NCBI GenBank assembly: GCA_036785705.1
Contig: JAWUZG010000135.1
Location: 3,410,001 to 3,474,000, forward strand
Direction: 5' to 3'
DNA: 64,000 nucleotides
Source of the DNA: Acanthornis magna
Lineage: Eukaryota > Chordata > Aves > Passeriformes > Acanthizidae
Under the pieces are notes generated by a model. It searched no databases. It saw nothing but the letters and a program-made list of their open reading frames with translations, and was not told where the DNA came from. Within the stretch, counting starts at the first letter, position 1, and each line of letters opens with the position of its first letter. Made by a program: the position numbers and the translations under genes. This document shows positions 23,121 to 37,511 of the stretch, one piece after another.

Positions 23121-26100
23121 GGAGGGTGAGCTAGAGCCTGAGGCTGCTCTGGCAGGTGACACACATGCTGCCTACTTTCCAGCAGCTTTGAAAGAAGGAA
23201 ACCTTTGGATCAGGCTCCTCATGCAAAGTTACGAATACTTTCTGGAGATTTTATGCCTGGAAGTCATTTGCACGCTTTGGAATAAAATGACAAGACCAAA
23301 GAATTTGAGAGTTACAATGGTTTTCTCTGACAGAGAAGTCTCTACTTCATCTCATAGAAATCCATCCATACATGGGTGAAACATCAACTTCTGAAAGTGA
23401 CTGCCTATCTATATGATGTATGCAAAGGAGCATATGCCTCTTGAATACAAATGTAGTAAAGCACCTGTGAAAATGCTTTTTAAATCATAACCAGTATTTA
23501 CTGAACTGACACAAACCATTTAAAATAATTTAGATAATAAGCACTATCAAAGAACACGAAATGAACTTACTAATACCTACAAAATGATGAGGGACAACTT
23601 GCTGACAGTATTGGCACTCAACAAAATTTGGCCACCACAGTAGCTCATATCAACCACTCAACCTACACACTTGGATTATATATTAATTTTGCATGACTGC
23701 ACATAGTTTTTGGTAGCAACTGGAAGACCTTGGCCACTCGTGGGAGAAGGACGAGTCCACCCCCAGTCTTCCTCCTCCCTATCCCAGATCCAGGTACTGA
23801 GGAGGCAGCTCCCAGATGCTGGGTGAGCCCCGCCATGCTGTGCCACAGAGTCACAAACTGGTGTTTGTTGGTTTATATATACTGCACACACTATGCACTG
23901 CTCTGATACTTTAGGGAGACTGGGAATTGCTGCTCAATCTGTTTGGATTAGCTGAGTGACTTGAAACAAGTAATTTCACCCCTCCAGCATTCACTTCCCA
24001 CCCCCCCACCCCCCTCAATAAGGCAATAACAGCAACCTCCTTGGTGTAGCAGCTTCAGACTGTTATTTATAAGAGGAAACTATTACTGCTGAAATTAAAT
24101 CCTTACGAACTTCACCCCATATGTGAATAATGCTGGTCCAGGTGCAATTTTCTAACCCATCTTTAGTGTTACTAATTAAAAAACCTTTGTTGGACTCCGT
24201 TATGGCCTATGAATGTTTTTTACAGGGCGCTCATCTCTGCTCCTTGACTCTTGTCTTTTCCAGTCAGTTTTTCTCTCTCATTCAGCAGCAGCCTCCCTAA
24301 CACTGCCACACTGGTTTAGTCACACCAGCCACTTCATGACCTCTTGCTGCAGCCTTCAGTAACACAAGACTTCATTCTGCAGCTTCATGAGCTGGATCAT
24401 TGTGTTGTTACTCAGACATGCTCACCTGGGACATGGAGAGGCACTGAAGCTTTGCACAGTGCCTGGAACAGAATTTTGCTAAAACTCACAGCAACCTTCA
24501 TTCTCCAAAGTATGCATAAGACTAAGACACAGCAACAATGCCCCAACACAACTAGCTGCTCTGATTTTTCTGGGGATTAAGGACCACCTGTAAGAAAAGG
24601 AGGGAAGGTTTATTTGCCATTGACCCCAAAGAGTCATTTTTCTTTGGACTCATTCTTCAGAGTATGTGGAAAAGGCACAGCACATCACTACAGAGCTCTG
24701 CAGAGTGAGCTGCGCTCACCCTGCAACTGAAGGAAGAGGTTCTTGCATCTCTAACACTAAAGCAAGGGTCCTCTTTTTGGATACAATCAAGAATTAGTTT
24801 TTCAGTTGCAGAAATGCTAAATATGCATAAATACATTTTAAAACTGGGCAGAGACATCCATTCCAAATTCTCAGCTTTGACATTCCTCACATACTAAGAC
24901 TCACTTTCCGACGTGCAGAATAACACACATTTCTGTGGTATTTTACCAGTACTAAGCACTATTACAGGCAAATAGGAACTGATCTATATACCAAAATACA
25001 CTGCTGAGGATCTGTCATCCCTACTCTATGTATTTCAGATTTTGCTGTTTCTCTGTTCAAACTTCAGACTAGCTCTGCTTTGATGCCTTGTCCTGAAGCT
25101 CACACGTACCTGGTGTGCATTCAAGACTCCCTGAGCACATCCTCTAGTTTAGTCTCATTAAAAAAAAAACATCAACTTCACATTCTTCGTGCACTGCTGT
25201 TCAACCAAGACCAATCAAAGGGGACCAACTAGGAAATTCACTTCAGAGGAGCATCCCTGATCTGAATTAAAACATGAATATAGATGCAGTTGTTGAGACA
25301 CTCATTTTTTGTGGTCCATTAAGTTTTGACAAATGACCATGTCTCAGTGATAACCACATGGAAGCTCATCATAGGAATAGGATTTGAATTTTTGTTGTAG
25401 TTACATTAGACAATGACTAAACCCGCAAGGACTTTAAGCATATATACTCTGAATTGTTTCCTTCCAAAAAGAGCTAAATTATTTTCAGACTGTGTTTTAT
25501 CACAGCTTACTATCTCAGCAGGCACAGCTCCACTGAAACTGCCTTGTTTGCCTCTACAAGATCCTGTGATTTTTACTGTCAAAAAAATATGCCAGATTTC
25601 CCTATTAGTCACTCACTGAATTACAGGGCATGGGATCCCAGGCATGGCCAGCATACCAGGGGCATCAGCATCCCTGCTCACAACCAGATTGTGCTGCTTA
25701 GCTGAAGGATGAGATCCTGCTCTTGCCCACATTCAGAATGGTCTGGATGTAGAGGAGAGGACCCACACAGTAGCAGTGCCAGGGCCCAGGTAACCCCCTT
25801 GCTCTAAGTGGGGCATAAACATCACTTAAGCTGCCTCTAGTTTGTAGCTTTTCAGCTTCAAAGTCAAGTTAATAAAATGGCTGTTGTTGTGAAAGCATTA
25901 CATAGAAAATAATAAAAGCTCAGAAAAAAATTGTAACAGGGAACAGAAATTCCTCCATAAGCCACGACTATGAATTTGTCCCAACAAACCATTCTGATCA
26001 TCACAATTTAGCAGCACCTGATTGCTCAGGGACATTATCTTGGCAGTGTCAGCCCAGACTGTAGGCGAGCACCCAACATCTTCAAAGCCCCCCCAGAAGT

Positions 26101-29100
26101 TAGTGTTAATTTGCAACACTATGGAAAGGGCCTGCAGACAGGAAAAGGGATGAAAAGCACAAAAAGAGGGACATCCTCTCGTAAATCCAGATGTGGTCCC
26201 TCAGATCTTCCTCCTGAGGCACGCTGACAAAGCAAAGCAGCGAAATTGCCTCTTGTGCTGTTCTATAAATGCTCCTTCACCCTGGAAACTGGGAAATTTA
26301 AACAATATCAGATTGAGACCCTTCCACTCTCAGGAAACCAATCAACAAATTTATTGCTTGATGCAAGTTTTAATCTTTAGAAAAGTTAAAAAGAGGGTTT
26401 GTTTTAAAGGATGTTAAAGAAATAGTAGGAAACAACCAAAACAGCATCAGTTACCTGTTACATTTCAACAACTACTGAACCATAAAATCTTCCATCAATC
26501 CCTTCAACTTTTTTGGCAAGTCAAACACTCAGGTAGTTATCCTCTGACACAAAACAAAGATTTTACATTTTTGGATGGAAGAAATTAGTGCCATGTCTTT
26601 TTGCTATATAAAATATCCCTTTTGCTATCATTCCTTTTCCAAAGCTTTTAGGAAGCCTAGTGAAAGTGGGAGCATACCTTTCACATTATCAAGACAGCAC
26701 CTAAATTTTCATCTTCCATATTCCAATAAGGCAGCTAGCATAAAACATTTAGAAGCACCATAAGATGGAAATGTAGCAGGGTAACTCATTGAGAACTGAA
26801 AGTCTCAGATGCATCTCTCAGTCATGCACAGTTCTTATTCTTTCCTTCACTGAGAGAAACACAGTAATGAAAGAGTTATAAAATGGTGAATAGGACAGGT
26901 GCAGGTTAAGATGGAGTCAAACAGAGATGAACTGATATTTTATTATTATTTTAATAAATACATAATCTAACTGCTTTACTTAGATGCATTGGTTCCAGTG
27001 TAATTATTTCTATTGCTTATGATTTTGGTGCTATATGAGAGTAAATCCCTACCATCTAAAGCCAATAGGAGAGCTAATCTTGACTGCCTATAAAAGGGAA
27101 GTATTGTACAATTGCTGAGACAAAGGGAAGAGTACCACCATTTCAGCTGATGATTGCTGTATTACAAATCTTTTTGCAATGCTGATGACTCTTAGGAAAA
27201 GGTAAGGCCTATTTTCTGGCCAGAATTTTGTGTTGCTTCAAAATTAAGAGTACAAGAGCAAAAGAGGTACCAAAGGAAAAACAACAAAGAAACAGTGCCT
27301 GAAATTTTATGGTGAAACTAAATGATCACGGCTGCAGCTTGCTGCCAGTGGAAATGAGAACAGACTTCCCTTTCCAATACTGTCAGAAAGCCCATCTGGG
27401 GAAGATGCCCAACAGTGCCCAAACCAAACCACAGTCAACAGATTACCAGAAGATGATCTTTCTGTTAAGGCTGTTTTTAATAAACAGGCTCATCCAGAAC
27501 AAGAGGTGAAAACCCCCATCTTTAGAGCACAAATCTTCATCAGTTTCTTTGAAGAAATAGCTTATTTTCAAGTGCTTCAGCATAGCAAATCCCAGGTAAA
27601 AGCAAATAAGAAAAATGACCTCTAGAAGTATTGTCATAAATCTCATAGGTGTACTCACTAGTCACTTTTCTAGAAAGTTTCATGCATGTAAGGCATTGCC
27701 TTTGAGACCATTTGCCACAATAAAACACAGCTGAAGATGCAAGAAATTTCTCACATATGAGAAAATTTTAATTTTCATTAATTTTATCTCAGTCTAAATA
27801 ACCAGTCTCTGGAAAAATTGCACAAAAAATTATTTGACACTTCAAGAATAAGGGATATTATTTTAAAGAGATGCCTCATATTTTTTCAGAGTGTCTTGTG
27901 ATAACATTTCAGTTCTCACTTTAACCAAAAGACTTACTGTTTTTGCAGTATGAGAAGCATATATGATATACTCCATTTCTGGAGTGAAAGGTGAAGTATT
28001 TCTGGATATTTCTGGATAAAAGGTGAAAGATATGCAAGACATACATACAATCTTAGGAGAACATATTGAAAGTTATGTAAAAAGTACATTAAAAGACTCC
28101 ACAAGAGAAATAGTGAATTAGCAGGAGGACTAGGGAGATTTTTGTTACCTCTGCTGTTCAGAGGTAACTTTTTCTGCAAAAAAACTGCTAGTGGCTTGAA
28201 CTGGGATAGCCAAATCCTAGTCAGCAGATCCTTTTAGATTTTCTTAACTCCAGGCCCAACATGTGGCTCTAGAGTAGGAAATCACCTCTTGAAATCCTTT
28301 CCTAAAGGGGAACCATGAGCTGAGTCTGCCAGGAAGAACTGTAAGACTCCCCTCCTCACTTCTGAGAGACAGGACAAATGAAAAGCATCCATTCTTCCTT
28401 CCTATTTGTCTAAACCAGCCCTGTAACCCACCTTCAAAAAATTAAATTTTTGGAAAAACAACAATGTAACCAACTTAGCAGGCAGGAGATAGAACACTGA
28501 TGCAAGGTGATAATGGTGTCTCAAAGGGCAGAAGAAATTCAGAGTTGGCCTCTGCAAAGAAGATGTAACTCCATGTGCAGACGTGGGTCTAGACAGTTTT
28601 AGTGAACATATTTTATTGCTCTGTCAGCCCGTGTTTAAATGTGACTTCACATCTACCTCACTTTTGCATGTGCATACAAAAATATGCATTTTTTAAAAAA
28701 AATCTCAGAGAAAAAAGTGTTAGCTGATGTAGAGCAACAATCCTGTGGCAGAACAGTTTACAAAAGATGACAGAAAGCAGGCAGCACAAGTAAAACTTCT
28801 GTAGAAGATGTCATGGGAAAATGAGAAAAGCTTAGTCAAAGAAGATCAGATAATTAGGGCACTGTTATAAAAAACACAAATGAATTACTGAAATTTAAAA
28901 CAAACATAGACTAGGTCATAAACTTACTGGTGTCATTAATGCACGGCGAAGTTGAAAGAAAAATCCTCCATGACTAAGGATGAGCGAGTTGTGTGATCAG
29001 TTAAAGAGAACAATATGAATTCAAAATAAAAATGTCCCCAAGAGAAAAAAAAAAATCCACCTGTGAAGAGAAGAAATGAAAAAATCTTACTATAAAAACA

Positions 29101-29589
29101 AACCAAACCAAACAAAAACCCCCCCATCAAGTAAGAATTCTATGGAGTTGAGTGACAACAAAATAAAAAACTTCTACAAAGTTAAAACTACAGGGAGGAA
29201 AACACAGTCACTTTCTAAGAGGATCAAGTGCTCAAACAGCATCAGTGTCAAGTGCGGAGAGCCTATCAGTCTTACCACAAGAAAAAATGTGCCATGTACA
29301 CTTATTAATTCCCAACACTGCAGTTCAAAGCTGTAACACCTTTCACAGTATATTAACAGTATAACAACTGCTTCTGGAGAGGCTGGGAAGTTAAAAAGCT
29401 AAAAATGAACATTTGAATTTTAAAGTTTGCTTGGGCAGCAACTGAGTACCATACTAAGACTTTAAAATAATGAGAGCAGTGATATACACCAGAAAAACTG
29501 GATTTATTTTATAACACCTGTGCACCCACAGGGGATGGCAAGCCTTGTCAGAGCCCTGAGAGTGGCTGAGGATATCTTTTCACACTATT
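23121..29589. other. Non-coding DNA, no gene recognised
   Basis: Unassigned AT-rich sequence with short, family-less open frames. It includes a C7-A-C6 run at 24,001-24,014, an echo of tatttctggata/ggtgaa words at about 27,986-28,027, and a (ccaaa)n-like stretch next to a C-run at 29,100-29,126. Confidence 0.6.
24001..24014. repeat. C-rich run (C7-A-C6)
   Basis: Homopolymeric C tract interrupted by one A. Low-complexity sequence. Confidence 0.85.
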
Positions 29590-29669
29590 GCTACTATTAG
29601 GGTCACTTCACCACTATTGGCTTGGACTACATGGTCTCCAGAGGTCCCTTGCAACTATTCTGTGATTAT
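29590..29669 (+). mobile_element. CR1 LINE 3' tail
   Basis: cttggactacatggtctcca followed by gaggtcccttgcaac and one ATTCTGTG (29,657-29,664) plus att is the standard last 60-80 bp of an avian CR1, in + orientation. Sequence from about 29,520 (caaagccttgtcagagcc-like words) may belong to the same copy, but I could not align it. Confidence 0.8.
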
Positions 29670-30920
29670 TTCCCCAGCTGAAGGGGAAGGGAACTGACAC
29701 AGGCATATTTTAGGAAGCAAGATCTAAGATCTGTTCATTATACTGCATAAATAAGAACTCAGTGTTAATAGTATTTTCATCAAGCCAAAGACTGGATAAG
29801 CATTAGAGCCTTAGTTATCCTGTGGCAGAAAAAGTTATAGGGACACTAAAGTTTACACACTGCATTTGTGTGTGAGATTTTAATTTAGTTAAAACAACTT
29901 CCAAGATTACTATAACTGAAAGGAGTTGAGAATAAAAAATAAACCTTCATTTGTTTACTGTGTTTAAAGTAAATATTGTTTGCTCAACTTCCTTGAAATA
30001 TTGCCAAGAGCATTTGTATTTATTTCTTCCTCTAACAGATGAATAACACTTCAAGGAGAAAAATATAAACCCAATGACATCTTCAAACATTCTGATTAGC
30101 ATCTGAAACAAATGCTATTGTATGATTAACCCCCTACTTTGTCTATTCCCTTTAAAGAACAAAACAGGAGTTTAATTTTAGTTTTGCTAATTACAAAATA
30201 TACTTACCATAAATTGTTGACTATCCAGTTCTAAGTGCTACTTACCTGTAAAACAAATCAAACAAACAAAGAGTTACTTAACAGCGCAATAAACTACACA
30301 GGAGTGTGGATATAATTTAGGTGGCTTGATGATCATTCCTTTTTTGATTACCAGAGTTAAATGAAAAAATGGAGTGAACCCAAGGATTCAGGAAAAAAAA
30401 TAAGAACTCCAGCTGGAACACTGATATGCAACTGGAAAGCTCAGTCTCAGCAAAAGCACTTTATGACTTGAACTTCACTGCCCCCAAGGTGAAGGGAAAA
30501 TGGCCAAAACTAAAACTTGCTTGTTCTGACTCTCAGAATCGCTTCTGTCCCACCTAAGATGAGCATCTGTAACACGGGATACAAGCTCTTTATGAGGTAC
30601 AGTCTCCAGCATATTCCCTTTCAGACTAAACTTCATAGGAACCACAAACCAATATTGCTTATATTACAAAGAATTTCACAACTTAAATGAGTTAACTAGC
30701 AAACTCCACTAAGGCCTTTACATGCTCACTGAGAGTTGGGTAAGGGTAGGGCCATTACTGCATTTGACATTGCTGTGTCTTGGCTTCATTTTTCTTCTAA
30801 AAAACTTTCCTTCTTAAAAGAATAAAATTAAACTATAAGCATCTGTTACTCTCTCTCTGTCAAAGGTGACAATTGCAAGGCTGCAAGTACTTAATAGTGG
30901 TATCTTTAATAATCAAACAG
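29670..30920. other. Non-coding DNA between two CR1 tails
   Basis: No open frame of note and no repeat recognised. The flanking CR1 tails face each other in opposite orientation. Confidence 0.6.
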
Positions 30921-30985
30921 TGATAGAAATATTGGTTGGAAGGAGCCTCTAGATGTCATCCAGTCCAACTTCCTTTATTGGGAGT
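30921..30985 (-). mobile_element. CR1 LINE 3' end, antisense
   Basis: gatagaaatattggttggaa, then ggagcctctagatgtcatcc and agtccaacttcc are the reverse complement of a CR1 3' terminus (ggttggact...gatga...ccttccaacc). A very short 5'-truncated copy, which is usual for CR1. Confidence 0.75.
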
Positions 30986-33900
30986 GCATAAAATTAGATA
31001 AATTCTTGAGTTTAGTGTTCTTTGAAATAGAACTATCAAACAGAAGCTAAATACAGGAAAAACCCCTGTTTCATTAACAAAATATTACAACTAAACAGTT
31101 CGCAATATGTATTGCAGTCAGACACTGCATATTTTTATGGCAGAAACTCTGATATTGTGGTACTTAGAGATACAAAGGCTTGAAGGTAATAAAGTTAACA
31201 GCTTATTCATTCAAACTCCAACTTTTGCAGGAAATTGTCTGAATACTCTTTGGCATAGAGCATCTTTGATACTGTTATACCAAATACATGTTATTTATCC
31301 CTTAAATCATAAAATGTGTTTGAATATGCCAATTTCTTTTTAATACATAATCCATACCATATCAAAATTCAGGCTTTTACTACATATACATGATGTCCAA
31401 ATTCTAAATACATAGACCCATGCTGCATTCACACTGGGGTCTTGGCAGCTTCCATAACAGAGAACTCTCACAAGTGGACCAAAAGTTCAGTTAGAAATAT
31501 CATGTATTACAATCCACCATGGCAATGATGTCTTTTGCTTTGAAGATTTAAAATAAAATACAAATTTGAACAAGAAAACCTGTCAAAACAAAAAAAGATA
31601 TTTGGGGAAGAAGAAAAAATAAATAAAAATCACTGGGATGAAGGAAGAAGGAACAGTGTAGCCTTAAAAATAGCAAGAAATTCTCTCTAATAGCTTTGCC
31701 ACTGATCATACCATAACCCTTGTTAAATGCATTTCATCTCAGCTCAAAATTTGAAACAGGTCTCATTTGCAGTCAAAATAAATCCAGAAAAGCTTCATAG
31801 GGATATTTCTCGTCTAAGCTAAGTTTGTTAATCAATCATGCTAAAGAGCATAGAAAAACAATCTTTAGATTCCTGACTATCTGGAACAATTTTTCATATC
31901 TTGAATTCTCCATGTGATGTAAGGATATTAATACAATACACTATTCACAACATTATGACATATTATAATTATCTCCATGGATGCCAGAAACAATTTTGAC
32001 CATTGTGATAGACTGGGTACTACCTAAAAGAAACAAACCCAGTATATATTTTAAAATATATGGGTACAAGTGCACTATGCTTAGATCATACTGACAAAAA
32101 CTTGAAGAAAGTCAAGGGCAGCTGGGGCTGGGAAAGGATGATGCCAATTTAAACTTTAAGATTGACAGCTCTGTTTGGGATAAGGAAAGCTGAGTGGATC
32201 TTATTCAGCAAGGGAAAATCACTATGGGGGAAGAGAAGATGTAGGAGTAATATATTAAAAATAAATATGGAACTTGAGGGCATGTTTAATGTAAAGCAAG
32301 CAAAATGCTTTGCTAAAAAATGTGGCCTTTGTGGTCTTTTGAAACTATTACCATAATTTTTTTTTCTCCCCTTGAGCTAAGTTCTTAAGCAGACATTAAA
32401 ATAGTTGTAAATGGTAATTAGTATTCAGAAACACATTTTAGCACAAGAAATAGAAATGTGCTCTGAGGAGCTCAGCCTTGCTGCCCTGGGACAGCTCTGT
32501 CCCCGACACCAAACATGGACAAACAGCTTCCCAAGGCTTTACACTGTCCACGGTCACAATGTGACACCAGTGCCCACTCCTGCATGAGCGAAGCCCTGGG
32601 AAACCCAAAAAAAGCCAGCGAGTGCCAGTGAAGGCTCTGGGGGACACAGACACACAGGTCTGCCATCCTGCTGACAGCAAGTGATAAGCACTTCTTGAGT
32701 CTTCAAGAACCTGGAAAATCTGAACTTGCAAACCAGTTGGAGGGGGAAAAAAAGCTGCTAAGAAAAGCTTCTCCAACTAAAGTGAGCTTTGGGAACAAAT
32801 GTAATTTCCAGGAGATCCAGCTCCACTGTTGACACAGGTCTGTTACTTACATGCTGCTTGTAATAATAATTCTGGCCCAGGGTGAACTTCTTTAAGGAAG
32901 AACCAAGACTTCAAATTTTACTCTTCTCCAACAAAAAGCTGACTGGCACTTCTGCATCTGCTCCTACTCAACACAAGCAATCATGTACACATGGTTTGGC
33001 TTCACAGCCTTCCCAGACCTGACTTTTCATAGCACTTCATGCCTTGGTCTTCACTCCTGCACACTGGACAAGTTCTGCTTCAAGCTGGCCATAGAAACAA
33101 GGGCAGGATTTGGCCTCAAGAATTTCCTAATCCAAAAATTCCATTGATGCAACAGCTGCTGCCTTCATATGATGACAGAAAAATTGCACCAACAGTGCAA
33201 TTTGATGCTATGCCCCTGAGGACCACTTAAAACTACTGCCTTGACTCAGACCATGCTCATTTTCCTCCAGGAAGCTGAAATATAATACTCTCAATGATTT
33301 AGAGAGAGCTGTTGAAAAGCCTTTGCCAACCTCAGGAAATCAGGAAAAGTTGTTTTTACTGAGCTGGGAAAGGGGAAAACAACACAAAAACTGTAGGTGT
33401 TCTTCTTGGTTTGCTTTTTGAAGCCATTAATTGATCAAATGGTTAACTCTTCATAGAAATATCTGACATAGCTGAGTGAGGCTACAAGATATAAGAATGT
33501 GCTTCAGTAAACAGGCTGTAATTAATTTATTACTAAAAAAACATTTATTTATGCACAAAGGAAGGTTTCCAGCTTCCAGGTTTTTATACATACATGTTTT
33601 TCACACTAACAATGCCAATATCCACTGACGTAAAAAAGAAAAGAGTCATTTCTGTTTGCATGATAATCTATATCTGCAGAAAAACTTTCCCTATAAAGGG
33701 TAAGGAACATCCCTATAGCTCTCCTTCAAAATTTCTGCTTTCTACTGTAATCCCAATAGAAATCTACAGCATCTGGGCTTTACCAAAAATTTCTTACTAA
33801 AACTAACGCTCTCCTTTGAGCCCAGAAGAGATTCCATGAGCTGGTTTCTTCCACCTATGCTGACATAAAAGGATTTATTTCTTTCGACAACAAATAAAAA

Positions 33901-36774
33901 TACTGTAACATTAAACTCTGTTTTAGTCTATATTTCTGCCATGCACATGTTATTTCTCTGATAGGACTGTATTCCTGCTTCCCAAACACCCCCACTCTAT
34001 ATGCTCTAACTGATCTTCCTACTTATACCTAAGTTTAATATACATTAATAAAATCTATTGTCTAAAAAGTTTTATTTGTTTCCTAAAAATAGTACTCCAG
34101 CTTTCCAAGCCATTTAAATTTAAGGTGTAACTACAAAGATGTTACATACTGACCTAATCAAAAGCATGTTGACACCAAAATTTGGATCAAGTTTTTGGTG
34201 CCCAAACAAATATTTTCTTTTAGCATATTTCTTTGGACTCAAAGACATTTAATTCAGGTCTGGAACTATATTCTTGAACATAAAACATATTTCAGAAATA
34301 ATAATTGAAAAATAAGGAATTAAGTAGTTCCTAAAAAAGAAATTTTTATAAACTTGCATCCACAAAGTTAGTGTTCTGGTATGAATCAGAACTTTATTTC
34401 TTATCAAAGAACAACAATCACATCATTCTCTCCATCCATAAAATGTGAACAGCAACTGCTATTCAAGTATTGGTAATGGGTAAAAAAAAAGGCTTGTATC
34501 AAACCTAATGACTTTTGGAATCAATAATATTAAAACTAAAAAACTGATTTTAAATTAAATGTAGATCTTGGTGTACTGTCATTATACCAAAACACTTACC
34601 ATAACAATGCACTTCAGTTGTTTTCTAAAAACCCTAACATCTCTTGAAGTTATGGAGCAAAATGCTGGAATTCTTACTCAAATAATAAAGTTTTGCTGGA
34701 CCAAGGACTCTAGATTTCGAGCTAACTCCAAAGGGAACTTGGACAGGGAAATTTCTTCAATAGACCTTTAAGCAATACCTTGATTTCTGTTACAGGTCTG
34801 ACTAAATCTGGGCAAGTTCTCAAGTGGATTGCAACAATTATTAATGAATATACAAACTCAGCTGATTAGCTTGAGAAAATCTGCATCTCTTCCCCATAAA
34901 AAAGTTCTCTCCCTCATGTTGAAATGTATTGGTGCCAGGATGAAAGCTGGCACATGAAAGCCGCAGTGTGGTTGATCACCTTGCTTTCAGCTTTTCCCAG
35001 TACGGTGATGCAAAACCTCCAGATTTCATTTGCAAAAACACTCCTTTCGCCAGACATCAAACACTCATTCACGTTGGCAGCACAAAAACCACTTAGAAAC
35101 AGCCACAATAATAGCTGTGATCATACATGCAATTATATGCAAAACGCTACAAGAAATTGATGAAAGTTTTGTTCCAGAAGCTGGCAAATTTGCATGGATT
35201 TATCCAATCTGTGCTTTGGATAGGGTCATTCATCCCAACAAATAATCTCAGAAGCTCAGTGGTCAGCAGAGTTGAAAGTCTGTGCTTGTGCTAAAAGGTG
35301 ACATTTGAAATGCACTACATATGCCATTATTTTTAGCTTTGCACATAAATAAAAACTCCCAGTGACAAAAAATACAATAATGCTGAACTTTGCTAGGCAA
35401 AACCTGATCGAAACCAACGCAACAGGGGCTCATACAACTTAGTCTGCAGTTCCATGAATTCAGCGTAAATACTCTTACGGATCAATCTAGTTCAAACACT
35501 TTTCTTGTCCAAAAACTTAGAGATGCTGCAGTCACTGTTGGTGACTGACCTCGATGCAAACGTCAGCTGATTATCTGGCAGACATCCCCTTTTAGACAGG
35601 AAGCTTCTGTTTCTTTTTTAGTAGCATATGCCTTTCCAAACCATTGATCATTCCATTTCTCATCAGCACTGCTATTTTCTAATCTCTCTTTTTGAATTTT
35701 AAACACTGGAATAGAAACTATTCTTTTGATAACTTCCTTAATACTTTCCTGTTCCAAAATAAGCATCTTAACTATTCTTTAATATTTCCATTCTTTTCCT
35801 TATTTTGATCTCACAGGTCATCCATTGCCTCTTACTATTTGCTTATTGATATTTCTGCATTTTGCCTAAGCCTCCTCATTGTTACAGATACATTTAACAT
35901 TAACCTGTTATTTTCCAGTCAAATATCTGTTTCATCAATTCTCTCATATTACTCTGTTCCATTTATGGCCACTAAAACCATAACAGTTTTAAAATTAAAT
36001 ACAAAATACAGAAATGCTGCAACTATGGAGAATTTCAAGTCATTACCTCACAATCACAAATACTAGAACCATCTTTCATGTGGAATTCACTTTAATTTAG
36101 TTTGCTTCACTACCAGGCTATCAAAAACAAAACTCTTAAGTGGATTAAAAAGCACTAGCTAAACTTTCAATTGCATTATTTGGCTTAAATTGTTTGTAAG
36201 GGCATATAATTATGCCATATAAAACATACAATTGAAAAAAAATTCAGTCACTATTCTAAGGAAATGGCTATTTTGTTTAGTCATGGAAAAATACTCTGAG
36301 TTGGAAAGCATAGGGGCCCAGCATACACACTGAGTACAAATCCTTCAGTCTCTTTCACAAATGTCTCTTATTATGGACTAACATAGTTTTATTTTGGACT
36401 TCCTCAGCAGAAATGTACAGACAAAGATCATTCCCAGTGAACTGAAACACCAGCAAAGTCCCTGGCCTAACGTGGGCTTCCTGCACTGCGACCTTTGCGT
36501 GATGTGCCAAGCCCTTCCACATGCATGCAAGGTGCAGGCACTGGGGAGCACCTGGGATTTGCCAAGCAAATTGCAGACACGCTGTTACTCCTCCTGTGCT
36601 CAGGAAATAACAGAGCGTGACAGGCACAACTAAAATGCTACCATACGTACTGAAATGCCAGGCAAATTACCCCCGAACACAATGTCTACCCTGAAATCAC
36701 AAATTGAATATTGAGCAAAAGATTGCCCCTGCAGACCTCCATGTCAAAGTCCATTTGGTTTTGTTTCTGTTTCA
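30986..36774. other. Non-coding DNA, no gene recognised
   Basis: AT-rich unassigned DNA. A somewhat GC-richer block at 32,460-32,700 keeps a 112-codon minus-strand frame open (32,438-32,776), and another lies at 36,355-36,627, but neither shows a motif I recognise. No simple repeat longer than about ten units. Confidence 0.6.
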
Positions 36775-37065
36775 TGTATTTTTACAACTGCTCCTTCTGA
36801 AAGCTGCTCCAAGGCCTCACCATGTTCTTGTTTAAAACCTTTTTCTAATTAACAGTCTTCATCTATTTCTTCCCATTATACCTATTAGCAGTAATGAACT
36901 TACAGAGAGCAGTAAGAAGCCTTTCAAAGACTTCATTTGACTTCTCTGAACAGCCAAACACTCTGATTCCTCCCTATTGCCCATAATCAATCATTTTCAC
37001 AGCCCTGCTTTGTACCTGCTCCACTTTGATTTCACCTCTAGCGGGACTTGAGCTACATTTAAAAA
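36775..37065 (-). mobile_element. Old CR1 LINE fragment, antisense
   Basis: Read on the + strand, the order ctgctccaaggcctcacca, aacctttttctaatt, cttctctgaacagccaaaca, tttcacagccctgctttgta and cctgctccactttgatttc follows the reverse complement of the CR1 3' untranslated region (cttcttccagactgaacagcc, gccctcctctggacccgctcc in the consensus). Strongly diverged, so limits are approximate. Confidence 0.6.
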
Positions 37066-37297
37066 AACCCACTCTGGAAATTCCTGAGCCAATAACTTTC
37101 AAGTGTCATTTTCTTTTTTCGTCAGCACGTCACTAGTGGCTGCTGGTGGTGGTTTATGGTATGGCTTAGCAGAACACACCAGTACACACCGGTCAGTCAT
37201 TTCCAGACTGGTGGAAATCTCTTGGAGTGGTGGCTCACACTCCATCAACAGTTCTTGTTATCTGTCCCCAGCCACTGCAATACAGTTCTGTTGAACC

Positions 37298-37342
37298 TTT
37301 TTTAAGAAAACGTTTTTTAAGACAAGGTTTTTTAAGACAAGG
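37298..37342. repeat. 15-bp tandem repeat x3 (ttttttaagacaagg)
   Basis: Three consecutive 15-bp units occur: the first is ttttttaagaaaacg, the next two are perfect ttttttaagacaagg. It directly abuts the CR1 fragment that begins a few bases later, so it may mark the insertion junction. The unit is a multiple of three, so the frame through it reads FLRKR, FLRQG, FLRQG by necessity. Confidence 0.88.
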
Positions 37343-37352
37343 TGGTCAAATA

Positions 37353-37511
37353 TTGCAGCTTGCCCAGAGGAGCTGCAGATCTCCCTCTTTGGAGATATTC
37401 AAGATTTGAGTGGACACAGCCCTGACACAGAAACTTGATCTAATCAGACCTGCTCTGAACAAGGGACTGTACTAGATGACCTCCTGGAGGTCTCTTTCAA
37501 CTTATTTTAGA
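37353..37511 (+). mobile_element. CR1 LINE 3' end
   Basis: gcttgcccagaggagctgca, then ctccctctttggagatattc, gaacaagggactgtactag and atgacctcctggaggtctct followed by ttcaac match the last about 160 bp of a CR1 in + orientation. The terminal octamer is degraded (ttattttagag). Confidence 0.82.
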
